The notes below the pieces were generated by a model. That model had not been told where the DNA came from. It did not search any database and saw only the letters and a list, made by a program, of their open reading frames with translations. This document shows positions 1 through 6,169 of a stretch of 6,643 bases of DNA, in pieces. The stretch is from NCBI GenBank assembly GCA_027117675.1, contig JAJAYM010000100.1:1-6643 (forward strand). Direction: 5' to 3'. Origin of the DNA: Actinomycetes bacterium. Lineage in GTDB: Bacteria; Actinomycetota; Actinomycetes; JAHEKZ01. Made by a program: the position numbers and the translations under genes. Position 1 is the stretch's first letter; each line of letters starts with the position of its first letter.

Positions 1-882
1 CGGCCCGCCCTCGAGCAGGACGTGGTGAACGTCCTTGGCGAAGAGTTGGTTCAGGACGGTGCTCACCTCGCGCGTTCGGAAGAGGAGCGTCGGTCCAGAC
101 TCGTTGAGCACTCGCGCCGCTCGAGGGATCTCGCGCTCGCCCACGACCACGCGCAACGGCTGGCGATCGAGTAGGGCGCCCTGTTCGTCGCGGGCGCTCA
201 GCTGTGGGTCGTCAACGATGACCGTGCCCGTACCCACAACAACAGCGTCAACGCTGGCCCTGATCCTGTGCACCTCCGCACGCGACGCGGTGCTGCTGAT
301 CCACCGGCTTGTTCCGTCGGCGGCGGCAACCCGCCCGTCGATCGTCGCGGCGAACTTCCAGGTGACCAGCGGCCGTTGCCGGTCCATGGCGAACGACCAG
401 ACCGGGTTGAGCGCACGGGCATCATCGGCCATCACCCCGCCGACCACCTCCACCCCCGCAGCGGCCAGCGCCTCGGCACCGCCGGCCGCCAGCGGATTCG
501 GGTCGGGTTGCCCGAACACCACCCGCGCAACACCGGCAGCCACCAAGGCGTCGGCACAAGGACCGGTACGCCCGGTGTGGTTGCAGGGCTCAAGCGTGAC
601 GACCGCCGTAGCGCCACGAGCTGAATCGCCGGCATGAGTCAAAGCATCAACCTCAGCGTGCGGGCTGCCCGGGCCGTGGTGGAACCCCGAACCGATCACG
701 GTGCCGAACGTGTCGAGAAGGACAGCGCCGACTCTCGGATTGGGGTGGGTGTACAGCTCGGGGTCAGCAGCCAACAGGAGGGCGCGCGACATCGCGTCGA
801 TCTCACTGGTGCTCGCCCTACCGGCCACGCCCGTCTCCTCGACCATCGGGCTCCGGGGGCACAGCATGCGACCGCCCGACAT
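1..882 (-). CDS. ribD: Bifunctional riboflavin biosynthesis protein RibD (deaminase/reductase), 3'-truncated by window edge
   Basis: RibD deaminates the pyrimidine product of GTP cyclohydrolase II and then reduces its ribosyl chain with NADPH, in the cytosol. Counting from the ATG at 882, 294 residues are visible of a usual ~360. The N-terminal zinc deaminase domain has HAEVDAL (His75, catalytic Glu77) and EPCNHTGRTGPC (zinc ligands Cys100 and Cys109). The reductase domain begins near residue 172 with TWKFAATIDGR, followed by SRWISS, VGTGTVIVDDP and a final EGGP at the window edge. The start is uncertain. The ATG at 882 has GGAGGT 10 bases upstream, just after the FMN riboswitch. In-frame alternatives are ATG 846 (GGAG 4 bases away) and GTG 828 (GAGGAG 6 bases away). 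Family members usually have a short leader before the MSRALLLA-like helix, which favours the later starts. Expression is expected to fall when FMN is plentiful. Identity is near certain; only the start is open. Confidence 0.95.
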   Translation of the reverse strand, partial: MSGGRMLCPRSPMVEETGVAGRASTSEIDAMSRALLLAADPELYTHPNPRVGAVLLDTFGTVIGSGFHHGPGSPHAEVDALTHAGDSARGATAVVTLEPCNHTGRTGPCADALVAAGVARVVFGQPDPNPLAAGGAEALAAAGVEVVGGVMADDARALNPVWSFAMDRQRPLVTWKFAATIDGRVAAADGTSRWISSTASRAEVHRIRASVDAVVVGTGTVIVDDPQLSARDEQGALLDRQPLRVVVGEREIPRAARVLNESGPTLLFRTREVSTVLNQLFAKDVHHVLLEGGP

Positions 883-891
883 CGTCGAGCT

Positions 892-911
892 ACCTCCGGC
901 CAACAAGCCGG
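892..911 (-). promoter_or_regulatory. Putative Shine-Dalgarno sequestering hairpin of the ribD leader
   Basis: Directly after the riboswitch P1 stem, the minus strand reads CCGGC (911-907), a six-base loop TTGTTG, and GCCGG (900-896), a perfect 5-bp stem. Its 3' arm covers the first two bases of the Shine-Dalgarno sequence GGAGGT (897-892) that precedes the ATG at 882. An alternative pairing of CAAC with GTTG would exclude this stem. The position suggests an expression platform that hides the ribosome binding site. This is inferred from base pairing only. Confidence 0.45.
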
Positions 912-913
912 TT

Positions 914-1039
914 GCACGCGCCTCTCATCCGGACTTTCACCGTCGGCCTCGGAGTTTCACCGAGTCAACCGACCGCTGGCTGCGAACGGGTCGCGGGCTT
1001 TCACCGCCGGTTCGGAGTTGCACCGACCCCGGAGCGTGC
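914..1039 (-). promoter_or_regulatory. FMN riboswitch (RFN element) upstream of ribD
   Basis: The minus strand carries the conserved RFN-element blocks in order: ACCGGCGGT (1011-1003) followed by AAAGCCCGCGA, a P5-like hairpin CTCGG-TGAAA-CTCCGAG, GCCGACGGT (947-939), and AGTCCGGATGAGAG (935-922). The outer stem P1 closes with GCACGC (1039-1034) paired to GCGTGC (919-914), giving a 126-base aptamer. RFN elements bind flavin mononucleotide and repress riboflavin synthesis or transport genes when FMN is abundant. It begins 15 bases after the rpe stop codon, so it can be transcribed by read-through from rpe or from a promoter inside the rpe 3' end; no clear promoter box was found in the gap. No hairpin followed by a T tract lies between it and ribD, so translational control is more likely than transcription termination. 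Confidence 0.95.
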
Positions 1040-1054
1040 GTTTGTTACGAGCCT

Positions 1055-1726
1055 TCAGTCTCTCACAGCGGCGGCCTGAGCGGCAGCGCGGAGGTGAGAT
1101 ACGGCCGCCGCTGGGTCGTCTGCGTTGAACACGGCTGAACCGGCCACGAAGACATCGGCTCCAGCCTCGGCGGCCCGCTCGATGGTCGACGGTGAAACCC
1201 CGCCATCGACCTGCAACCACACCGCCGAGTCTCGATCATTTAGCAGCTGGCGGGCCCTAGCGATCTTTGGCAGAACGACATCCAGAAACGGCTGGCCGCC
1301 GAAGCCGGGCTCAATCGTCATCAACAAGATCATGTCGATCTCAGGGAGTAAGTCGGCGTAAGGCTCGATCGCGGTCGCGGGGTTGAAGGCGACCCCTGCA
1401 CGCGCACCCAACGACCGAAGCGAACGGGCGATGCGCACAGGAGCGTACGCCGCCTCAGCGTGAAACGTCACCGACGCCGCACCAGCCTCGACGTAGGCCG
1501 GAGCCCAGCGGTCTGGGTTCTCGATCATCAGGTGACAGTCGAGCGGCAGGGCGGACACCTTGTGCAGTGATTCAACGATGGGCAGGCCCAGGGTGAGGTT
1601 GGGCACGAAGTGGTTGTCCATCACATCGACGTGCACCCAGTCCGCGACCTCAGCGATCGAGGCGACTTCGGCCTCGAGTCGCGCGAAGTCTGCCGACAGA
1701 ATGCTTGGCGAGATCTGGATACTCAC
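1055..1726 (-). CDS. rpe: Ribulose-phosphate 3-epimerase
   Basis: Rpe interconverts ribulose-5-phosphate and xylulose-5-phosphate in the pentose phosphate pathway, in the cytosol, as a metal-dependent TIM barrel. The 223-residue product matches the usual family length and shows all signature blocks: SPSILSADF (6-14), VHVDVMDNHFVPN (31-43, with metal and catalytic residues His32 and Asp34), CHLMIENP (64-71, His65), MTIEPGFGGQPF (136-147) and VDGGV (173-177, second catalytic Asp174), then the phosphate-binding VAGSAVF (194-200). The start is GTG at 1726, because SIQISPSILSADF is the normal N-terminus. It has no Shine-Dalgarno sequence but lies 6 bases after a -10-like TAGACT, so it is probably leaderless. 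It sits 55 bases after the iclR-type gene and 15 bases before the FMN riboswitch. The link to ribD is conserved in Actinobacteria, and ribulose-5-phosphate feeds riboflavin synthesis. Confidence 0.97.
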   Translation of the reverse strand: MSIQISPSILSADFARLEAEVASIAEVADWVHVDVMDNHFVPNLTLGLPIVESLHKVSALPLDCHLMIENPDRWAPAYVEAGAASVTFHAEAAYAPVRIARSLRSLGARAGVAFNPATAIEPYADLLPEIDMILLMTIEPGFGGQPFLDVVLPKIARARQLLNDRDSAVWLQVDGGVSPSTIERAAEAGADVFVAGSAVFNADDPAAAVSHLRAAAQAAAVRD

Positions 1727-1732
1727 GGTCGC

Positions 1733-1738
1733 AGTCTA
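1733..1738 (-). promoter_or_regulatory. Putative -10 box for leaderless rpe transcription
   Basis: TAGACT (1738-1733, minus strand) fits the TANNNT pattern of actinobacterial housekeeping promoters. It is separated by six bases from the GTG start of rpe at 1726, so the expected transcription start coincides with the start codon. No Shine-Dalgarno sequence lies in between, as expected for a leaderless mRNA. A -35 element is not evident; the hexamer at 17-base spacing is GGTGCC. Transcription from the upstream regulator gene could also reach rpe. Confidence 0.5.
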
Positions 1739-1781
1739 GATGCACAAGCCGGGGCGGCACCGACAAGGACCGGCCGAGCGG

Positions 1782-2570
1782 TCAGGCTGGATCGAGCCGC
1801 GAACGCTGCATCGCCGGCAGGGCACGACGCGTCAATACACCGGCTGCTGATCGCGCTGAGACGCTCACGGTCTTAAGGCGCGCCTCAGTCAGCCGAGCGC
1901 TGGGGCCAGCGACACCGATTGCGGCCAGCACCGCCCCCTCAGGGGCCAACACCGGGACTGCCACTGAAGACATCCCGTCTTCAAGCTCGTCAACCGAGGT
2001 CGCGTACCCCTGTCGGCGAACCGTCGGCAACAGCCGACGAAACTGCTGCGGATCGCTGATCGTCCTGCTCGCTCGCTGCGACAACGGCGGCTCCAGCGCG
2101 GCGTCGAGATCGGCGATCGCACCGTACGCAGCAAATATCTTGCCACTGGACGAGCAGTGCACTGGACTCCCCCGCAACCAGATCCATGGTTCTTCAGAAG
2201 ACCCGCGTGTCGCGGCAACGTGTTGGACGTAGAGAACCGCACGCCCCATAGGAAGTGAGAGATAAGCGACCTCGCCGGTGGCTGAAGCGAGGTCGCGCAG
2301 CACCGGGCGGGAGACCTCGACCACCCCCAGGTCGGTCACCGCATCCACCGCCAGACTTGCCAACCTCGGCCCAAGTCGATAGCCGGCGCCATCGCGTCGA
2401 ACGAGCTCGCGCTCGGCCAGCGTCCCCAGCAGTCGGGACGCGGTCGCCTTGTGCACGCCGAGTCGGCGCGCCACTTCCGACACGCCAAGCGGAGTGCGCG
2501 CCGATCCCAGCAACTCCAGTACATCTGCCACGCGTTCAACCGCGCCGGTGGGTCGCATGGGGCGACTCAC
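1782..2570 (-). CDS. IclR-family transcriptional regulator
   Basis: This 262-residue protein has the size and two-domain plan of IclR regulators. An N-terminal winged helix-turn-helix spans about residues 8-65, with AVERVADVLELLG, then GVSEVARRLGVHKATASRLLGTL as the HTH, and a wing ending in YRLGPRLASLA. A C-terminal ligand-binding GAF-like domain covers about residues 75-250 and includes RGSPVHCSSSGKIFAAY and the typical QGYATSVDELEDGMSSVAVPV stretch. The ligand and target genes are unknown. Start choice: GTG 2570 overlaps the stop of the upstream phosphatase gene as GTGA, pointing to translational coupling. An in-frame ATG at 2558 is possible, and neither has a strong Shine-Dalgarno sequence (GGGCGG precedes the GTG). 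IclR proteins often bind short palindromes near their own operon, so the divergent promoter region at 3443-3563 is a candidate target, which is inference. The family call is firm. Confidence 0.93.
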   Translation of the reverse strand: MSRPMRPTGAVERVADVLELLGSARTPLGVSEVARRLGVHKATASRLLGTLAERELVRRDGAGYRLGPRLASLAVDAVTDLGVVEVSRPVLRDLASATGEVAYLSLPMGRAVLYVQHVAATRGSSEEPWIWLRGSPVHCSSSGKIFAAYGAIADLDAALEPPLSQRASRTISDPQQFRRLLPTVRRQGYATSVDELEDGMSSVAVPVLAPEGAVLAAIGVAGPSARLTEARLKTVSVSARSAAGVLTRRALPAMQRSRLDPA

Positions 2571-3442
2571 CCGCCCTTGCTGCGCAGCGGGCCAACAGCT
2601 GGGGCGCCCGGTTTGGTCGGCGTCGCGAGCGCAGCCCTTACCTCATCGTCGACTCGACCATTGGTGACCAGCAGATGGCCACCATCGACCGGAGGGCCGC
2701 CCTCAAGGCGGGTCAGCTGACCCCCGGCTTCGGCCACAATCAAACTGGTCGCAGCAAAGTCCCACTCAAAGCACGGCCCCTGTTCGACCAGCGCCTCTGC
2801 GGCCCCCCTTGCCACCAGCAGATGTGCCCAGGCATCGCCAATTCCCCGACTCGCGCGAGCCCCAGCCAAGACGCGCTGCAGCGCGTCGAGGCCGGTCCCA
2901 GTGGGTCGGGTGAACTCCTCCAGCGCGGCATGCAGCACGAACGAGTCGTCGAGCCGGTCGACCGTCGACACCTCGACGGCTCGACCGTTGCACCACGCCC
3001 CGGACCCGAGGGCCGCGTGATACCGCTCGCCCAGGGCTGGCGCATCGGCAACACCCAAGGCGATCGAGCCACCGACGGCATCACCGAGCCGAAGCGCAAT
3101 CAGGGTGGTCCACAGCGGGATGCCTTCGGCGAACATTCGGGTCCCGTCGATCGGGTCCACCACCCACACCCGCCCACTCGTACCCGGCGTGAGCCCCCCT
3201 TCTTCGCCGAGGACACCGTCATTCGGACGGTGCTCGGCGATCAGGCCGCGAATCGTGTTCTCAGCTGCCGCGTCGACCTCGGTGACCGGTGTCGCGTCAG
3301 CTTTTAGCCGAACATGTTGGCGTCCACCGAAAGCTGAGAGGGTGACGGCCGCCGCAGCATCGGCCAGCTCGAGGGCTAACTCAAGATCGCCGACTTGGGC
3401 ACCGGAGAGGTCGGCATCGCGTGACGACGGGGAAGGCTTCAC
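2567..3442 (-). CDS. Inositol monophosphatase family phosphatase, HisN (histidinol-phosphatase)-like
   Basis: The 291-residue product belongs to the Mg2+/Li+-sensitive inositol monophosphatase superfamily. Visible motifs are KADATPVTEVD (47-57), the metal-binding GEE (79-81) and DPIDGT (96-101), and near the C-terminus FEWDFAATSLIVAEAGG, with the third metal-site Asp in the WD pair. Blocks such as HRPNDGVLGEE, GRVWVVDPIDGT, the residues around WTTLIAL, and VADAPALGERY resemble mycobacterial HisN, which dephosphorylates L-histidinol phosphate. Inositol-1-phosphate or another sugar phosphate remains possible, because the family is poorly separable by sequence and no his genes are nearby. The start is set at GTG 3442: the frame stays open to a GTG at 3529, but those extra 29 residues are low-complexity and unlike the family. 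A -10-like TACGCT lies 8 bases upstream and there is no Shine-Dalgarno sequence, suggesting a near-leaderless start. The stop overlaps the regulator gene by 4 bases, so the two likely form one operon. Confidence 0.88.
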   Translation of the reverse strand: MKPSPSSRDADLSGAQVGDLELALELADAAAAVTLSAFGGRQHVRLKADATPVTEVDAAAENTIRGLIAEHRPNDGVLGEEGGLTPGTSGRVWVVDPIDGTRMFAEGIPLWTTLIALRLGDAVGGSIALGVADAPALGERYHAALGSGAWCNGRAVEVSTVDRLDDSFVLHAALEEFTRPTGTGLDALQRVLAGARASRGIGDAWAHLLVARGAAEALVEQGPCFEWDFAATSLIVAEAGGQLTRLEGGPPVDGGHLLVTNGRVDDEVRAALATPTKPGAPAVGPLRSKGG

Positions 3443-3450
3443 ACGGCCGG

Positions 3451-3479
3451 AGCGTAGCGGGCAGCCAGGAGAACGTCTG
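3451..3479 (-). promoter_or_regulatory. Putative sigma-A-type promoter of the phosphatase-iclR operon
   Basis: On the minus strand, CAGACG (3479-3474) is followed after 17 bases by TACGCT (3456-3451). The first shares the GAC core of the -35 consensus and the second fits TANNNT. A start about six bases later would fall at 3444, two bases before the GTG start codon at 3442, giving an almost leaderless mRNA. The match is by eye and moderate only. Confidence 0.4.
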
Positions 3480-3500
3480 CTGAGTCGTTCAGGAGGTCCA

Positions 3501-3516
3501 CCAGCCGGAATGCTGG
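3501..3516. repeat. Short inverted repeat in the divergent promoter region
   Basis: CCAGC (3501-3505) and GCTGG (3512-3516) form a perfect 5-bp inverted repeat around a six-base centre, upstream of the putative phosphatase promoter. Nearby, CACTTTG occurs twice (3518-3524 and 3527-3533) as a direct repeat with a 9-base period, closer to the GGDEF gene. Such elements could be operator half-sites, for example for the neighbouring IclR regulator. Short repeats like this are frequent by chance in GC-rich DNA. Confidence 0.25.
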
Positions 3517-3563
3517 CCACTTTGATCACTTTGCGTCACCATGTCACTACACAGGGAGGTTGC

Positions 3564-4750
3564 ATGCGGGGCGGGGTGAAGCAGACCAACGTGGGGAGCG
3601 CCAGGCGAAGATGGTCTGAGCGCATGCTTGCGCTTCCGCCTGGCGTGGTAGGCGCGCAGCGCCGGCGCGCCAGAACCTTGCTGGGCGTCACGACAGCGCT
3701 CGCGCTCGCGGCTGTCCCCCTGAGCGTCTTCGTCGGGACGTTCCTGCCCGAACCGGGGCGCAACGTTCCTATTGTGCTCGCCGGTCTCGTTTACTACGCC
3801 GCGATCCGCGCACTCGTTCGCCGTTCGCACTTCACCCTCGCAGCTTGGGTGTTTCTCTCCTACTTCATCCTGGTTCCGCTCAACGGGTTCCTCCCCGGCG
3901 ATGGCCCATTGCCTGCCGACGTGCTTTTCGTCACGATCATCCCCGTTCTAGCAGCCGTCGTGCTGCCTGCGCGCCATGTAGTGATCGCCACCGGTATCGC
4001 GCTCATCGACCTGCTGGTCGTCAGCCAGACCGCCTCCGATCTGACCCTCGGTCTCGAAGACCTGACGGTCTACTCCGTCATCTTGCTCGCCATCGTCGGA
4101 TCGGCAGCGACCGTCCTCACCGTTGTCATCGACGGCGCCTTCGACGACCTCAATCAAACCAAGCTGGAGGCGCGGGTTCGCTCGCGGACCACGGAGCTAG
4201 CTGACGCCCTGCAACGTGAGCAGCGACTCAGCGCCCAGCTCGGTGAACTCTCCGTCCGTGACCCACTAACTGGTCTACACAATCGGCGACACATGGACGA
4301 AACCATCGACCGGATGTTCAGCTATGCGCTGCGGAGCAAGGATCCACTGAGTGTGGCCATCATCGACCTCGACGACTTCAAACGCATCAACGACCGCCAC
4401 ACCCACCTGGTGGGCGACCAAGTGCTGCAGCAGGCGGCCGCAGTTTTGGCTGGTGCGATTCGCGGCTCCGATGAGCTCGTCCGGATGGGCGGTGAGGAGT
4501 TCGCCCTCCTCATGCCGGGCACCTCTTCTGCGGAAGCCCTCACGGTCTGCGACCGCATGCGGTGCACGCTGGCCCAGCACGACTGGGACGCTGTGATCGC
4601 CGGAATCGCGGTACTGCCAGTTTCGGGATCGCCACGACCGGTGTTGCGCGCGAAGTCTCCGAGCTGGTTCGAAGCGCCGACGAGCAGCTACTCAAGGCCA
4701 AGCGCGCCGGTAAGAACCGGGTGCTCTGTTCGACGGCTGAGGTGGCCTAG
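3564..4750 (+). CDS. Membrane-bound GGDEF diguanylate cyclase, frameshifted near its 3' end
   Basis: Diguanylate cyclases make cyclic di-GMP from two GTP. From ATG 3564 (GGGAGG 4 bases upstream) the protein has about six hydrophobic segments (roughly residues 39-61, 68-85, 90-110, 118-134, 138-154, 168-189), resembling a small integral-membrane sensor. A charged helix follows, likely a coiled-coil linker (194-228), then a GGDEF domain from about 229. It contains DPLTGLHNRR (233-242), the metal-binding DLDDF (268-272), GGEEF (309-313), and an RxxD inhibitory site (RGSD, 300-303) five residues before GGEEF. THLVGD replaces the more usual GHxxGD. After Val350 the frame breaks. The rest of the domain (TASFGIATT, then ADEQLLKAKRAGKNRV) continues in the next frame to the stop at 4748-4750, so one base appears missing near 4605-4613. 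Corrected, the protein would be about 395 residues. As written, it gains an unrelated tail ending at 4976, antisense to rsmB. It is the only plus-strand gene and converges on rsmB. Confidence 0.85.
4605..4613 (+). other. Frameshift site inside the GGDEF domain
   Basis: Up to GIAV, read through codon 4611-4613, the family-like sequence lies in the frame of the 3564 start. From the codon ACT at 4613 onward, the conserved TASFGIATTG strand and the last helix lie one frame back. Restoring one base in GCGGTACTG would give a seamless ...GIAVTASFGIA..., as expected for this domain. No slippery heptamer is present, so a real one-base deletion or a sequencing/assembly error is more likely than programmed frameshifting. 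Confidence 0.85.
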
Positions 4751-4753
4751 GGG

Positions 4754-6169
4754 TCAGTCGCTGCGGCGGAGCAGTGACAGGTACATCGCGTCGGTCCCGT
4801 GCAAATGCGGCCAGAGTTGCACGTCCGGTCCGGAGCCGACGTCTGGCGGAAGACCGGGGAGTAGCGTTCTGGCATCAACCTGCTCGACTCCACCCTGCTC
4901 TCTGGAATTCTGCTGCGCCAGCACCGCGTCGACCACCTCCTTGGTCTCGGCCAGCAACGGCGAGCAGGTGACGTAGGCGACGACGCCACCGGGACGCACC
5001 AACCGAAGAGCGTTCGCCAGGAGCCTGCGCTGCCCTGCCACCAAGGCTGGCAGGTCAGCCAGCTCTTTACGCCACCGCGCCTCTGGCCGACGCCGGAGTG
5101 CGCCAGCACCAGAGCACGGCGCATCCAGCAGCACCCGGTCAAAGGCTCCCGCTGTCTCGGACGCCCGCAAAGGGTCACCGGCATCAACCACCCGCACCGT
5201 CGCGCCAGCACCGCCCGCCTGGCTCACCAGACGCGCTCGGTGTGGCATCAGCTCCCACGCTTCAACGGCTGCCCCATGTTGCTCCGCCAACGCAGCCAGC
5301 AGCGCCGCTTTGCCACCTGGGCCGGCGCACATGTCGAGCCACCGCTCTGCCCGGCCGGACGCGGGCGAGGAGGCTCCATCGCGACCAGTGACCGGAGCGG
5401 CGACCAGCGCCGCGGTGACGAGTTGGCTTCCCTCGTCTTGCACCCCTGCGCGGTGCTCGCGCACCGCGGGTAGGGACCCCGGGTCGCCGGACGGCAAGAT
5501 GGCGGCGATGGGTGACCAACGGCCCGGACGAGCGCCGGCGTCGGTCAACTCCGCAAGGGTGCAGCGGCCGGGACGCGCCACCAGAGTCACTTCAGGTGCC
5601 ACGTTGTCGGCGGCCAGCAGGTCCTCGAGCTCTTCTGCTGGCCGGCCTCGAGCAGCCAACGCCGCGGCGAACTCGTCAACGAGCCACGTCGGGTGTGCAT
5701 GCCGAAGCGCCAACGACGACGACGCCGACCGATCATCACTGCCAACCAACTGGGTCATCCACTCATCGAAGGTGTTTGCCGCAATACGACGCAGAACCGC
5801 GTTGACGAAACCGGCCCTGGCTCGTCCGATTTCACCCTTGGCAAGCTCGACGGTCGTCGTTACTGCGGCATGGGTAGCGACGTTCATCCCCAGCAACTGG
5901 TGGGTGCCCAGGCGCAGCAAGTCCTGGATCGGCCGGTCGACCTCCGACCATTGGCGATCGATCACCGAGCTCGCAATCGCGTCGTAGCTGCCGCTGCGTC
6001 GCAGGGTTCCGTAGGTGAGCTCGGTGGCGAACGCGGCATCACGCCCGCTGATCCCCGCCGTTCTGAGCCGCTCGGGCAGCAGGAGATTCGCGTACGCGCC
6101 GCTCTCAGTGACCGCGCGCAACACCTCATAAGCGACCCGGCGTGGTCGGTCGACCGGACCCTTGCTCAC
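4754..6169 (-). CDS. rsmB: 16S rRNA (cytosine-967-C5)-methyltransferase RsmB
   Basis: RsmB (also Fmu or Sun) methylates C967 of 16S rRNA with S-adenosylmethionine. The 471-residue product has a NusB-like RNA-binding domain at about residues 8-135 (RRVAYEVLRAV, FATELTYGTLRR, GFVNAVLRRIA). This is followed by the Nol1/Nop2/Sun methyltransferase domain: QDEGSQLV, the SAM-binding LDMCAGPGGK (near 279-287), LLDAPCSGAGALRRRPEARW with the Pro-Cys pair at 351-352, and VTCSP with the catalytic Cys402. It ends in HGTDAMYLSLLRR, the normal family C-terminus. Start GTG 6169 overlaps the fmt stop codon as GTGA, so the two genes are probably cotranscribed and translationally coupled; no good Shine-Dalgarno sequence is seen. 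Its stop lies three bases from the intended stop of the converging GGDEF gene, leaving no room for a separate terminator. In other Actinobacteria rpe commonly follows; here three other genes intervene. Confidence 0.96.
   Translation of the reverse strand: MSKGPVDRPRRVAYEVLRAVTESGAYANLLLPERLRTAGISGRDAAFATELTYGTLRRSGSYDAIASSVIDRQWSEVDRPIQDLLRLGTHQLLGMNVATHAAVTTTVELAKGEIGRARAGFVNAVLRRIAANTFDEWMTQLVGSDDRSASSSLALRHAHPTWLVDEFAAALAARGRPAEELEDLLAADNVAPEVTLVARPGRCTLAELTDAGARPGRWSPIAAILPSGDPGSLPAVREHRAGVQDEGSQLVTAALVAAPVTGRDGASSPASGRAERWLDMCAGPGGKAALLAALAEQHGAAVEAWELMPHRARLVSQAGGAGATVRVVDAGDPLRASETAGAFDRVLLDAPCSGAGALRRRPEARWRKELADLPALVAGQRRLLANALRLVRPGGVVAYVTCSPLLAETKEVVDAVLAQQNSREQGGVEQVDARTLLPGLPPDVGSGPDVQLWPHLHGTDAMYLSLLRRSD

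Noticed and set aside
35..637. 200-codon plus-strand open frame opposite ribD
   Set aside because: It is antisense to conserved RibD motifs and has Ala/Ser/Thr-rich composition without domain features.
1727..1781. Possible terminator between iclR and rpe (GCCGG ... CCGGC)
   Set aside because: The arms are short, the loop is long, and no T tract follows on the minus strand.
2255..3307. 350-codon plus-strand open frame opposite the phosphatase and iclR genes
   Set aside because: Low-complexity Arg/Pro-rich translation with no domain, fully antisense to two recognised genes. This is the usual GC-rich shadow frame.
3443..3529. Longer phosphatase start at GTG 3529
   Set aside because: The added 29 residues do not resemble the family N-terminus, no Shine-Dalgarno sequence is seen, and a promoter-like element sits within this stretch.
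3105..3563. In-frame open extension upstream of the GGDEF start, which would add 153 residues
   Set aside because: It lies antisense to the well-supported phosphatase gene and its 5' end, has an Arg/Pro/Ser-rich non-domain sequence, and ATG 3564 has a good Shine-Dalgarno sequence followed by a plausible membrane protein.
3541..3579. 12-codon upstream ORF overlapping the GGDEF start codon
   Set aside because: It has no Shine-Dalgarno sequence before its ATG and its composition is unremarkable. A chance ORF is more likely than a leader peptide.
4605..4613. Programmed -1 ribosomal frameshifting in the cyclase gene
   Set aside because: There is no slippery heptamer or downstream pseudoknot-like element at the junction. 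A deletion or sequencing error explains it more simply.
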